NCBI RefSeq assembly: GCF_014644455.1
Contig: NZ_BMKS01000007.1
Location: 62,001 to 126,000, forward strand
Direction of reading: 5' to 3'
Source: Caldovatus sediminis
Lineage (GTDB): Bacteria; Pseudomonadota; Alphaproteobacteria; Acetobacterales; Acetobacteraceae
DNA length: 64,000 nt
Of this stretch, positions 51,384 through 60,032 are shown in pieces; within the stretch, counting starts at the first letter, position 1, and the number at the start of each line of letters is the position of its first letter. The notes under the pieces were generated by a model. It was given only the letters and a program-made list of their open reading frames with translations. It was not told the DNA's origin and ran no database searches. Both the position numbers and the translations under genes were made by a program.

Positions 51384-52654
51384 CCGCCGCGGTCGGCGTC
51401 GCCTTCGTCGCCCTCCTCGTCCTCGGGGTGCCGATCTGGCTGGTGCTGGGCATCTCGGCCACGGCGCTCTTCGCGCTGGAAGCGCAGCCGCTGGTCGGCC
51501 TGGCGCAGAAGGTGATGGACGAGCTGAACTCCGCCACCCTGCTCGCCGTCCCCTACTTCGTCGCCGCCGCCGTGTTCATGGAGCGCGGCAACGTGGCGCG
51601 CGCACTGATCGGCGCGGCCGAGGCCTGGGTGGGCAGCGTGCGCGGCGGGCTCGGCCTCGTCTGCGTCGTCTCCTGCACGATCTTCGCCGCGATGTGCGGC
51701 TCCTCCGTCGCCACCGCGATGGCGATGGGCACCATCCTGGTGCCGGCCATGCTGCGCGCCGGCTACGAGCGCCACTTCGCCGCCGGCATCATCGCCGCCT
51801 CCGGCACGCTCGGCATCCTGATCCCGCCGAGCCTCGCCTTCGTCGTCTACGGCGTGCTGGCGGACGAGGCGATCCCGCGCCTGTTCCTCGCCGGCGTCAT
51901 CCCCGGCCTGATGCAGGCCGGGCTGATCGCCGGTTGGATCCTGTTCTACGCCCGCCGCAAGGGCTACGGGCGGCAGGAAGGACTGCCGCTGGAGGAGAAG
52001 ATCCGCCGCACCGTGCACGCGCTGCCGGCCCTCTCGGTGCCGGTGATCGTGCTCGGCGGCCTCTACGGCGGGCTGGTGACGGTGACCGAATCGGCGGCCC
52101 TCTCGGCCGTGGTGGCGATGCTGCTCTCGGTCTTCGTCTACCGCGGCGTCGCCGCGCGCGACTTCCTCGCCGTGCTCGCCGAGGCGATCCGCAATGCCGC
52201 GGCGATCATGATCATCATCGCGGTCGCGCTGGTGTTCGGCCACTGGGTGACCGAGACGGGCGTCGCGAGGCGGGCCGCCGAATTCGTCACCGAGCAGGGC
52301 ATCACCTGGTGGCAGTTCCTCATCGTCGTCAACGTGGCGCTGCTGTTCCTCGGGATGTTCCTCGAGGTGTTCTCGGTGCTGCTGCTGACGATGCCGGTCG
52401 TCGTGCCGATGCTGGAGCCGCTCGGGATCAACCCCGTGCACTTCGGCGTCGTCATGGTGATGAACATGGAGCTGGCGCTGCTGACGCCGCCGGTGGGGCT
52501 CAACCTGTTCGTCATCGCGAGCATCGCCCGCGCGCCGCTCTCCGAGGTGGTGCGCGGCACGCTGCCGTTCCTGCTGCTGCAGCTCGGCCTGCTCGTCCTC
52601 ATCACCTACGTGCCGATGCTGTCCCTTTGGCTGGTCAGCCTGTTCTACGGCTGA
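51380..52654 (+). CDS. TRAP transporter large permease (DctM family)
   Basis: The protein of about 424 residues begins at a GTG that overlaps the DctQ stop (GTGA). It has about 12 transmembrane segments and the DctM hallmarks: SCTIFAAMCGSSVATAMAMGTILVPAMLRAGY, ASGTLGILIPPSLAFVVYGVLADEAIPRLFLAGVIPGL, TESAALSAVVAMLLSVFVYRG, and NMELALLTPPVGLNLFVIASIAR. It is the ion-coupled (usually Na+) import channel of the tripartite system. With DctP and DctQ the set is complete, so this operon can encode a full transporter. It ends before a decayed sodC fragment on the opposite strand. Confidence 0.95.
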   Translation: MTAAVGVAFVALLVLGVPIWLVLGISATALFALEAQPLVGLAQKVMDELNSATLLAVPYFVAAAVFMERGNVARALIGAAEAWVGSVRGGLGLVCVVSCTIFAAMCGSSVATAMAMGTILVPAMLRAGYERHFAAGIIAASGTLGILIPPSLAFVVYGVLADEAIPRLFLAGVIPGLMQAGLIAGWILFYARRKGYGRQEGLPLEEKIRRTVHALPALSVPVIVLGGLYGGLVTVTESAALSAVVAMLLSVFVYRGVAARDFLAVLAEAIRNAAAIMIIIAVALVFGHWVTETGVARRAAEFVTEQGITWWQFLIVVNVALLFLGMFLEVFSVLLLTMPVVVPMLEPLGINPVHFGVVMVMNMELALLTPPVGLNLFVIASIARAPLSEVVRGTLPFLLLQLGLLVLITYVPMLSLWLVSLFYG

Positions 52655-52727
52655 GCGGCCGGGGCGCGGCGACCGAGGGACGCCGGGGGCCCGCCGCGCG
52701 AGGGCCAGCGCGGCGCCCGCCCGGGGC

Positions 52728-52858
52728 TCAGCGCCGGGGCTCGATGACGGCGCTGGCGATGCGGTCGCCCGCGTCCCCGGCGGGCTGGCCGCGGCAGTCG
52801 TCGGGCCGGCGTGGACGACGAGGGCGGAGCCGTCGTCGTCGAACGGCGCGTCTCCCCC
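52728..52858 (-). pseudogene. sodC: Frameshifted C-terminal fragment of Cu/Zn superoxide dismutase
   Basis: Two minus-strand reading frames together spell a SodC C-terminus. The first frame reads GDAPFDDDGSALVVHAG, retaining the copper-ligand His. The second reads PDDCRGQPAGDAGDRIAS and continues to a stop at 52728. One missing base in the CCG/ACG region would join them. Typical SodC has DDY and RIACGVI here; this copy has DDC and RIASAVI, losing the disulfide Cys. The rest of the gene (N-terminal ~130 residues, other metal ligands) is absent. The fragment lies 48 bp downstream of the NSS transporter gene on the same strand. A decayed remnant is the best reading; a sequencing error would not explain the missing N-terminus. 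Confidence 0.65.
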
Positions 52859-52906
52859 TCGGCGAGGGCCCGCGCGCCCGGGCCGCCGCCGCGCGACCAC
52901 CGGCGG

Positions 52907-54253
52907 TCAGAGCAGCCCGAGGCCGCGCGCCATGGCCAGGCCGATCGCCACGGGCAGTCCGACCCGCAGGCTCCAGAGCCAGAGCGTCGCGCCGAGCCCG
53001 GGCGCGATCCCCGTCGCGCGCAGCGAATCCTCGCGCCGCCACTGCCAGCCGGCGGTCAGCGCGATCGCGATCCCGCTGAGCGGCAGCAGGATGTCGGAGG
53101 CGAGGAGGTCCAGACGATCGAGGAACGGCGCCGGGCCGGGCAGGTAGGGCACGAGCACGCCGAAGCCGAGCGCGGCAGGAAGGCCGAGGGCGAACATCGC
53201 CGCGGTCGCCACGGCCGCCGCCCACGGCCGCCGCCAACCGCAGCGGGCGATGAGGAGCGCGACCGGCACCTCGATCAACGACACCACCGAGGTGAGGGCG
53301 GCGATCATCAGAAGCAGGAAGAAGGCCACGGCGACCGCGCGCTCCGCCGGCATCGCGGCGAACACCTCCGGCAGCACGGCGAACACCAGCGTGGTGCCGT
53401 GCGCCGGATCGAACCCGTAGGTGAACACCGCCGGGAAGATCACCAGGCCGGCGACCAGCGAGACGCCCGTGTCGCCGATCACCACGGCGAGCGACAGGGG
53501 CACCAGGCGATGCCGCTCCGCGAGGTAGCCGCCGAAGGTGACCAGGATCCCCATCGCGAGGCCGATCGAAAAGAAGGCCTGCCCCACCGCGGCGAGCCAG
53601 GTCCGCGGCTGCAGCAGCGCCGACCAGTCCGGGCGGAACAGGAAGGACAGGGCACGGCCGGCCCCGTCGAGCGACAGGCCGTGCGACGCCAGCGCGACCA
53701 GCAGGAGGACGAACAGCGGCATCAGGACCTTGCTGGCCCGCTCGATGCCGCGGGCGACGCCGAGGGCGACGATGCCGCCGGCGATGGCGAGGGTCGCCGC
53801 CGGCCAGAACACCGCCTGCACCGGGTCGGCGAGGACCGCGCGGAACCACGTCGCGTAGTCCGCGGCCCCGGTCGCGAGGCCGCCCTGCGCGGCGTACCGC
53901 CAGAGATAATTGGCGACCCAGCCCGAGATGGTCGGATAGTAGCCGAGGATCGCGACACAGGCGGCCACGCCGAGCCAGCCGGTCCAGCGCCACGGTCTGC
54001 GGGGCGCGATGCGGGCGAAGGCGGCCACCGGGTCCGACGGGCTGCCGCGCCCGATGGCCACCTCGGCGATCAGCAGCGGCAGCCCGAACGCCAGGACGGC
54101 GACGAGGTAGGCCGCCACGAAGGCGCCGCCGCCGTTCTCCCCGGCGACGTAGGAGAAACGCCAGACATTGCCCAGCCCGACGGCCGAGCCGAGGGCGGCG
54201 AGGATGAACCCGCCGCCCGTCCGCCATTGTCCCGTCTCGCCCGCCGCGGCCAT
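52907..54253 (-). CDS. Sodium-dependent neurotransmitter:sodium symporter (NSS/SNF) family protein
   Basis: The 448-residue protein has the bacterial NSS pattern. The first helix signature is GGFILAALGSAVGLGNVWRFSYVAGENGGGAFVAAYLV, with unwound-helix Na+ site residues (A, V, N), then GYYPTISGWVANYLWRYAAQ. In all about 11-12 helices are seen, as in LeuT/MhsT and Tyt1-type carriers. They import amino acids with Na+. The start ATG 54253 lies 10 bp after the hupE-like gene, so the two are cotranscribed. The substrate cannot be inferred. The frame's extension to 54349 overlaps the upstream gene and is unlikely. Confidence 0.92.
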   Translation of the reverse strand: MAAAGETGQWRTGGGFILAALGSAVGLGNVWRFSYVAGENGGGAFVAAYLVAVLAFGLPLLIAEVAIGRGSPSDPVAAFARIAPRRPWRWTGWLGVAACVAILGYYPTISGWVANYLWRYAAQGGLATGAADYATWFRAVLADPVQAVFWPAATLAIAGGIVALGVARGIERASKVLMPLFVLLLVALASHGLSLDGAGRALSFLFRPDWSALLQPRTWLAAVGQAFFSIGLAMGILVTFGGYLAERHRLVPLSLAVVIGDTGVSLVAGLVIFPAVFTYGFDPAHGTTLVFAVLPEVFAAMPAERAVAVAFFLLLMIAALTSVVSLIEVPVALLIARCGWRRPWAAAVATAAMFALGLPAALGFGVLVPYLPGPAPFLDRLDLLASDILLPLSGIAIALTAGWQWRREDSLRATGIAPGLGATLWLWSLRVGLPVAIGLAMARGLGLL

Positions 54254-54263
54254 TGGCCCCGTC

Positions 54264-54848
54264 TCAGCCGAGGCCGACGCCAAGGGCGACGAAGAGGCAG
54301 GCCGCGCCGCCGGCCGCGCGCGCCAGCGTGAGGCCCGATCGGCGACCATGGGCGACCAGGACGAGCCCCAGCCCCAGGCCGTGCAGCAGCGCCGTGGCTG
54401 CCAGGAAGCCCACGCCGTAGCCGAGCGCGTCCCACTCCGGCGCCATCGCCGCGCCGTGCGCGTATCCGTGCAGCGCGCCGAAGAGCGCGGCGATCGCCAG
54501 TGCCGGTCCCGCGGGCGGGCGCACCGCCGCGGCCACGAGGCCGCCCGCGAGGATCACCGTCGCCAGGATGCCGGCCTCCGCCGCGGGCACGCCGATCCCC
54601 GCGCCGCCGGCCACGGCCCCCGCCGCCATCCCGGCGAGGAAGGCGGCCGGCAAGCGCAAGCGCAGCGCACCTCCCAGCAGCCCGGCCCAGAGGCCGACGG
54701 CGACCATCGTCGCCACATGGTCGGCGCCGCCGAGCGGGTGCAGGAAACCGGCCGCCAGGCCGGCCGCCTCGCCGGCGCCCGGGTGCGCCAGCGCCACGCC
54801 GGGCAGCAGCAGCGTTGCCGCCGACGCCGCCACGATCCGCGCGCGCAT
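54264..54848 (-). CDS. hupE: HupE/UreJ-family membrane protein
   Basis: The 194-residue protein starts with a cleavable signal (MRARIVAASAATLLLPGVALA) followed by the HupE motif HPGAGEAAGLAAGFLHPLGGADHVATMVAVGLWAGLLGG. A second His-rich motif (LFGALHGYAHGAAMAP) and about six to seven helices follow. HupE/UreJ proteins import nickel or cobalt for hydrogenase or urease. No such enzyme genes are nearby, so the metal and client enzyme are uncertain. It is the first gene of an operon with the NSS transporter (10-bp gap), and a candidate promoter lies 140 bp upstream. Confidence 0.9.
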   Translation of the reverse strand: MRARIVAASAATLLLPGVALAHPGAGEAAGLAAGFLHPLGGADHVATMVAVGLWAGLLGGALRLRLPAAFLAGMAAGAVAGGAGIGVPAAEAGILATVILAGGLVAAAVRPPAGPALAIAALFGALHGYAHGAAMAPEWDALGYGVGFLAATALLHGLGLGLVLVAHGRRSGLTLARAAGGAACLFVALGVGLG

Positions 54849-55291
54849 CAGCGCACCTCGCCGCCGGCCGCGGCGGTGCGGTCCGGGTGCGGAACGATGT
54901 CTGCAATTCCACTCACGCCACGATGCTCCTTCAGCTCGGCCGACGAGGACGGTCGCGTGCCGCGAATCCCGTGCGCCGCCGCCCGATCAGCACCCGCCGG
55001 CCGCGCCAGGTCAACCTCGGCGATCATCGGCACGCCGGCGCGGGCCGCATCGCGCGCCCCCTCGCACCCGCGTCTTCCGTCCGTGGAGGCATCGCCGGCG
55101 CGGCCGGCCACGAGCCGGGACGCCGACGGGACGTTCGGGAAGGGGCGCCGGAGCGGGCGCGATGCCGTTCCCCTGGCGGCCGTCCGGCGCGATCGCGGCG
55201 GACGGCGCCGGCGGCGATGGCCTATGCTCCGGGCGGCCGGGGTGCCGCGAGGACGAGGACGCGGCGGCCCGTGCCGGCGGAGGAGACGACG
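54849..55291. other. Divergent intergenic region between hupE-like and VOC genes
   Basis: The 443 bp hold a promoter candidate for the hupE operon. A 59-codon frame on the minus strand (55027 to 54848) ends overlapping the hupE start but begins upstream of that promoter and resembles no family, so I did not call it. Confidence 0.5.
54986..55014 (-). promoter_or_regulatory. Candidate promoter for the hupE-NSS operon
   Basis: On the minus strand TTGACC (55014-55009), a 17-nt spacer and GCTGAT (54991-54986). The leader to the hupE ATG would be about 130 nt. Confidence 0.45.
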
Positions 55292-55693
55292 ATGCGCGCT
55301 TACCGGTTCGACCACGTCCATCTGCGCACCCCCGACCCCGACGCGACCGCGCGCTTCTTCGAGACCATGTTCGGCGCCGAGGTGACGCGCGACGTCTATC
55401 CGCCGGGGACGCTCTACCCGGGGCAGCTCCGCGTCACCATGCGGCTCGGCGGCCAGACCGTGCTGCTCGCCCCGCCGCATCCGCAGGAGCCGACCGCGCC
55501 GGCGCCGCGCTTTCCCTACTTCGGCCTGGAGCATATCGGCCTCGCGGTGGACGACGTGGACGCCGCGGCGGAGGAGCTGAGGGCCAAGGGCGCCGAGGTC
55601 GCCATCGGCCCGCTGATGCGCAGCCCCGGCCTGCGCCTCGCCTTCATCCGCGGGCCGGAGGGCATCATGGTCGAGCTGGTGCAGCGCCGGTAG
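55292..55693 (+). CDS. VOC-family (glyoxalase/dioxygenase fold) protein
   Basis: The 133-residue protein has two beta-alpha-beta-beta-beta modules of the vicinal oxygen chelate fold: YRFDHVHLRTPDPDATARFFETMFGAEV and YFGLEHIGLAVDDVDAAAEELRAKGAEV. Candidate metal ligands are His in FDHVHL, the His of LEHIGL and the Glu of GIMVELV. The family includes methylmalonyl-CoA epimerase, glyoxalase I and ring-cleavage dioxygenases; the substrate is unknown. The start follows GGCGGAGGAG. It is followed by about 100 bp and a family 5 solute-binding protein gene on the same strand. Confidence 0.9.
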   Translation: MRAYRFDHVHLRTPDPDATARFFETMFGAEVTRDVYPPGTLYPGQLRVTMRLGGQTVLLAPPHPQEPTAPAPRFPYFGLEHIGLAVDDVDAAAEELRAKGAEVAIGPLMRSPGLRLAFIRGPEGIMVELVQRR

Positions 55694-55795
55694 GCACCGC
55701 GCGGTGCGGCGGGCCTCCCGCCGAGGGGCGGGCGACGTGTTGTTCCGCGTCGCCCGACTGCGGCAGGATGGCGTCCCCCCGGGAGACGCCCAGCC

Positions 55796-57298
55796 ATGCG
55801 CCGAAGCCTCGCCGCCCTGCTCGGCCTCGCCCTGTCCGCCGCGCCCGCCGCCGCACAGCACCTGCGCGTCGGCATCGCCTCGGACCCGGATGTGCTCGAT
55901 CCGACGCTGTCGCGCACCGTCGCGGCGCGCCAGGTGTTCATGGCCATGTGCGACAAGCTCGTGGACATCGACGAGCAGGGCGGCATCGTGCCCCAGCTCG
56001 CCGCCGCCTGGGCCTGGGAGGAGGACGGCAGGGCGCTGCGCCTGACGCTGCGTCCGGGCGTCACGTTCCACGACGGCGTCCCGCTGGACGCCGAGGCCGC
56101 GACCGCCGGGCTGCGGCGCCACCTGACGGCGCAGGGCTCGACGCGGCGCGGCGAGATGGGCCCGGTGCGGGCGGTCGAAATCGCCGGCCCGATGGAGGTC
56201 CGCGTCCGGCTGGACGAGCCCTTCGCCCCGCTGCTCGCGGCCCTGGCGGACCGCGCCGGCATGCTGGTCTCGCCCCGCCAGGAGACGGTCCTCGGCGCCG
56301 ACTTCCAGCGCGAGCCCGCCTGCGCCGGCCCGTTCCGCCTGACCCGCCGCGTCGCCCAGGACCGCATCGAGCTCGAGCGCTTCCCTGCCTACTGGGACGC
56401 CGGCGCGATCCATGTCGAGCGCGTGACCTACCGCCCGATCCCGGACGCCACGGTGCGCCTGTCGAACTTGCGTGCCGGCGCGCTCGACGTGATCGAGCGC
56501 ATCAATCCCTCCGACGTCGGCACGGTGCGCGCCGACCGGCGCGTGCGGCTGCACACCGGGCCGAGCCTCGCCTCCTTCTACATCGCCGTGAACGTCGCGA
56601 ACGGGCCGCGCGCCGACACCCCGCTCGGGCGCGACCCGCGGGTGCGGGAGGCGCTCGAGCGCGCGATCGACCGCGAGGCGCTGGTCCGGGTCGCCTTCGA
56701 GGGCCTGCACATCGCGGGCAACCAGTCCGTCCCGCCGGGCCACCCGTTCTACGCGGCCTCGGTCCCGGTCCCGGGCCGCGACGTCGCCCGCGCACGCGCC
56801 CTGTTGCGCGAGGCCGGGCACGAGCGGGTGCGCATCCAGATGCTGGTCCCGAACACCTCCGACTACGTGCAGGCGAGCGAGGTGATTCAGGCCATGGCCG
56901 CCGAGGCCGGAATCGACATCGAACTCGTCCTGCTCGAGACCGGGACGCTGCTGCGCCAGTGGACCTCCGGCGACTTCGAGGCGCTGATCATCCAGTGGAG
57001 CGGGCGGGTGGACCTCGACGCCAACATCTACAGCTTCAAGGCCTGCGGCCAGGCGCTGAACGGCGGCCGCTACTGCAGCCAGGCAGTAGACGCCGCGCTG
57101 CGCGAGGCGCGGACCAGCGTGGACCCGGCGCGGCGCGCCGCGGCCTATGACCGCGCGGCGCGGCTCTACCTCGCCGACCGTCCCTACATCTACCTCTGGC
57201 ACCCGCGGCTGCTGATCGGGACGACGGCGCAGGTGGAGGGGCTGCGCATGGTGCCGGACGGGCTGATCCGGCTGCAGGGGCTGCGCGTGAAGTCCTGA
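55796..57298 (+). CDS. ABC transporter substrate-binding protein, family 5 (second)
   Basis: The 500-residue periplasmic protein has a signal peptide (RRSLAALLGLALSAAPAAAQ) and the SBP-5 fold: LRVGIASDPDVLDPTLSRTVAARQVFMAMCDKLVDID, LRLTLRPGVTFHDGVPLDAEAATAGLRRHL, LSNLRAGALDVIERINPSDVG, DPRVREALERAIDREALVRVAFEGL, and a C-terminal LADRPYIYLWHPRLLIG. It belongs to the same family as the gene at 46446-48044 but is not a close copy. As there, no permease or ATPase gene is adjacent. It may bind peptides, glutathione or other compounds. It converges on the dioxygenase gene with a 24-bp gap. Confidence 0.93.
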   Translation: MRRSLAALLGLALSAAPAAAQHLRVGIASDPDVLDPTLSRTVAARQVFMAMCDKLVDIDEQGGIVPQLAAAWAWEEDGRALRLTLRPGVTFHDGVPLDAEAATAGLRRHLTAQGSTRRGEMGPVRAVEIAGPMEVRVRLDEPFAPLLAALADRAGMLVSPRQETVLGADFQREPACAGPFRLTRRVAQDRIELERFPAYWDAGAIHVERVTYRPIPDATVRLSNLRAGALDVIERINPSDVGTVRADRRVRLHTGPSLASFYIAVNVANGPRADTPLGRDPRVREALERAIDREALVRVAFEGLHIAGNQSVPPGHPFYAASVPVPGRDVARARALLREAGHERVRIQMLVPNTSDYVQASEVIQAMAAEAGIDIELVLLETGTLLRQWTSGDFEALIIQWSGRVDLDANIYSFKACGQALNGGRYCSQAVDAALREARTSVDPARRAAAYDRAARLYLADRPYIYLWHPRLLIGTTAQVEGLRMVPDGLIRLQGLRVKS

Positions 57299-57322
57299 GG
57301 CGGCGCCGCGGCGCCGTCGCGC

Positions 57323-58186
57323 TCAGTAGGGGCGCGAACCCCTGATCTGGGTGCGGTGCATCAGCCGGCGCAGCGAGGGATCGAAGGGGTCGCGGCGGTG
57401 CAGCACGCAGCGGTTGTCCCACAGCACCGCGTCGCCCTGCCGCCACTTCTGGACCCAGACGAAGCGCGGCCGGGTGCAGAAGGCCCAGAGCTCGTCGAGC
57501 AGCCGGTCGCTCTCCTCGGGCGGCAGTCCCACGACGTGGGCGTTGCGCCGCCGGCCGAGGAACAGCGCCTTCCGCCCAGTCTCGGGATGGGTGCGGACCA
57601 TCGGGTGGACCGCGCCCGGGCGGTCCTCCGGTTCGTAGTGCTCCTCGTATCCCGCGCGCAGCTCGCCCGCACTGTTGCGCGTGGCGTCGTGCTTGCACTT
57701 GAGGCCGGCGAGGCGTGCGCGCATCGCCTCGGGCAGCGCATCGTGGGCGGCGACCATGTCGGCGAACCAGGTGTCGCCGTGCCCCTCCGGGACCTCGATG
57801 CCGTAGAGCAGGCTGCCGTCCGGCGGGATCTCGTTGTAGGACATGTCGCTGTGCCACTCGGCCTCGCCCGCGCCGAGGCCACCGATCGGCTGGCCGTCCA
57901 CCACGATGTTGGAGATCACCGTCACCTCCGGCCGGTCCGGCTGGAAGGGCCGGCCGCTGCGCGTGATCGGCGCCATGTCCAGCTCGCCGAAGCGGCGGCT
58001 GAATTCCGCCAGGGCGTCGTCGTCGAGGTCCTGGCCGCGGAAGCGCAGCACCTTGTGCCCGAGCCAGGCGCGACGGATGACGGCGAAGGCGGCGTCGTCC
58101 ACCCGGCGCAGGTCCACGCCGCGGACGTCGGCGCCGAGCGCGGCGCCGCTCGGCACGACCGTGATGCCGTCGGGTTCCGCGGTCAT
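57323..58186 (-). CDS. TauD/TfdA-family Fe(II)/2-oxoglutarate dioxygenase
   Basis: The 287-residue protein has the facial triad of the family: HSD in AEWHSDMSYNEIPPDGSLLYGIEVP, and the distal His in DAVLWDNRCVLHRRDPFDPSLRRLMHRTQIRG, with the 2-oxoglutarate-binding Arg a few residues later. It hydroxylates substrates such as taurine, alkyl sulfates or phenoxyacetates with release of sulfite, aldehyde or similar. It is the last gene of a putative operon after the ABC permease gene (43-bp gap), so its substrate may be the compound bound by the FbpA-like protein. The identity of that compound is not evident. Confidence 0.93.
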   Translation of the reverse strand: MTAEPDGITVVPSGAALGADVRGVDLRRVDDAAFAVIRRAWLGHKVLRFRGQDLDDDALAEFSRRFGELDMAPITRSGRPFQPDRPEVTVISNIVVDGQPIGGLGAGEAEWHSDMSYNEIPPDGSLLYGIEVPEGHGDTWFADMVAAHDALPEAMRARLAGLKCKHDATRNSAGELRAGYEEHYEPEDRPGAVHPMVRTHPETGRKALFLGRRRNAHVVGLPPEESDRLLDELWAFCTRPRFVWVQKWRQGDAVLWDNRCVLHRRDPFDPSLRRLMHRTQIRGSRPY

Positions 58187-58229
58187 GCGCCCTTCTCCCT
58201 CTCTTCGCGAAGGCGGCCGGCCCGGCGGC

Positions 58230-59990
58230 TCACTCCCTCCGCAGCATGAAGTCGCGGCCGATCAGCCGCATGCCGATGCCGACGAAGGCCAGGGTGATGA
58301 CGAGGAGGATGCCGCCGAGGGCGGACAGCACCTCGAAGTTCCCCTCCTCGCTCAGGTCGTAGAGCAGGACGGAGATCGTGCGCGTCTCCGGCCCCACCAG
58401 GAAGATGGCGGCGGAGAGCTCGCGGGTGGCGAGGATGAAGACCAGCAGCCAGCCGCCGAGCAGCGCCCTCTTGAGCAGCGGCGCCACCACCGCGCGGATC
58501 GCGGTCAGCCGGCCGCCGCCCAGGATCCGCACCGCCTCCTCCATCTCGGGATGGATCATCTGCATGCCGGCCGCGCCGTTGGCGTAGGCGATCGGCAGGA
58601 AGCGGGTGGTGAAGGCCAGGATCATCATCGTCATGGTGCCGTAGAGGAGCAGCGGCGGCCCGGCGTAGGCGGCGTAGAAGCCGATGGCCATGACGATGCC
58701 GGGGATGACGAAGGGGGCCATGCACAGGAAGGCCAGAACGGACCCGAAGGGGACCACGCCGCGCTTGACGATGTAGGCGATGGCGAGCGCCACGATCATC
58801 GCGAGCGTCGCGGAGGCGGCCGAGAAGACGAAGGTGTTGACGATCGCGCCCCAGGCGGCGTCGTGGCCGAACAGGAGGTAGGCGTAGTTGCCGAGCGTCA
58901 GGTTGCCCAGGGAGAAGCCGCGCCCCCAGGCCTTGGCGAAGGAGGCCTGGACGAGCGCGATCATCGGCGCCGCGACCGAGATCAGGCAGACGAAGCCGCA
59001 CCAGCCGAGCAAGACCCAGCGCCAGGGGCCGAGCGGGATGAGGCGGCGCTCGCCGCCCTTGCCGGTCTGCGAGACGTAGCCCTTGCGGCCCAGCATCAGC
59101 TTCTGGACGAGGATCAGGAACGCGGTGATCAGCAGCAGCGGCATGGCGTAGGCGGCCGCGACCTCCGCGCGCACCGGCGCCTCGAAGAACTGCCAGAGCT
59201 GGGTGGTGACGACGTTGATCCGCGCCGGGATGCCGATGATCGCCGGCGTGCCGAACAGCGCGATGGTCTCGAGGAAGACCAGGATGACGCCGGCCAGGAT
59301 GGCCGGCCAGACCAGCGGCAGGGTCACGCGCAGCGTCGTCAGCCAGGTGCCGGCGCCGAGGATGTTCGCCGCGTCCTCCATCTCCGAGGAGACGAGGTCG
59401 AGGCCGGACTTCGCGAATATGAAGATGAAGGGGTAGGCGTTCAGCGCGATGACGAAGGCGAGGCCCCAGAAGGTGTAGACGTTGACGATGCTGCCCTCGC
59501 TGCCGGTGAGCGTCGTCCAGGCCTGGTTGATCCAGCCCGAGTTCGGCCCGGCCAGCAGGATCCAGCCGATCGCGCCGAGATAGGGCGGGATGATGAAGGC
59601 GGCGAGCACGGTCAGCCAGGCGAAGCCGCGCCCGGGCATGTCGGTGCGCGAGCAGGCCCAGGCCATCGGCAGGGCGAGCGCCGCGCTGATCAGCGCGCTG
59701 ACCGTGCCGAGAGCGAGCGAGTTCAGCAGCGCGTCCACGTAGCGCTGCCGCCCGTAGGCCGCGGCGTAGTTCGACAGGGTGAAGGCGCCGGTGCGCTCCG
59801 ACCGCACGCTGCTGAGGAAGAGCTCCGCCACCGGCCAGACCACGAGGAACGCCAGCACGCCGATCAGCGCCACCCACAGGAGCGTCGCCGGCTCCACGTA
59901 GCGGATCCGGCGCAGCAGGGCATTCGCGGGCGTCTCGCCCCCGCGCGCGGCGGCTGCCTTGGGGGCCGCGGCGGCGGTGCTGCTGCTCAT
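58230..59990 (-). CDS. ABC transporter permease, FbpB-like two-domain form
   Basis: The 586-residue protein has about 12 transmembrane helices and two copies of the binding-protein-dependent permease domain. Each copy has an EAA-type loop: ASSEMEDAANILGAGTWLTTLRVTLPLVWPAIL in the first half and MEEAVRILGGGRLTAIRAVVAPLLKRALLG in the second. This fused form is typical of iron(III), phosphonate (2-aminoethylphosphonate) or thiamine-type importers. It lies 42 bp after the binding-protein gene. The ATPase gene expected beside such a pair is missing from this operon, which contains a dioxygenase gene instead. Confidence 0.93.
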   Translation of the reverse strand: MSSSTAAAAPKAAAARGGETPANALLRRIRYVEPATLLWVALIGVLAFLVVWPVAELFLSSVRSERTGAFTLSNYAAAYGRQRYVDALLNSLALGTVSALISAALALPMAWACSRTDMPGRGFAWLTVLAAFIIPPYLGAIGWILLAGPNSGWINQAWTTLTGSEGSIVNVYTFWGLAFVIALNAYPFIFIFAKSGLDLVSSEMEDAANILGAGTWLTTLRVTLPLVWPAILAGVILVFLETIALFGTPAIIGIPARINVVTTQLWQFFEAPVRAEVAAAYAMPLLLITAFLILVQKLMLGRKGYVSQTGKGGERRLIPLGPWRWVLLGWCGFVCLISVAAPMIALVQASFAKAWGRGFSLGNLTLGNYAYLLFGHDAAWGAIVNTFVFSAASATLAMIVALAIAYIVKRGVVPFGSVLAFLCMAPFVIPGIVMAIGFYAAYAGPPLLLYGTMTMMILAFTTRFLPIAYANGAAGMQMIHPEMEEAVRILGGGRLTAIRAVVAPLLKRALLGGWLLVFILATRELSAAIFLVGPETRTISVLLYDLSEEGNFEVLSALGGILLVITLAFVGIGMRLIGRDFMLRRE

Positions 59991-60032
59991 GCTCCGGCTC
60001 CTCCCCGTCGGTCCGCCCGGGCGGGCGGGGCG

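Noticed and set aside
54848-55027. 59-codon frame whose stop overlaps the hupE start
   Set aside because: Its start lies upstream of the likely hupE promoter and the peptide resembles no family.
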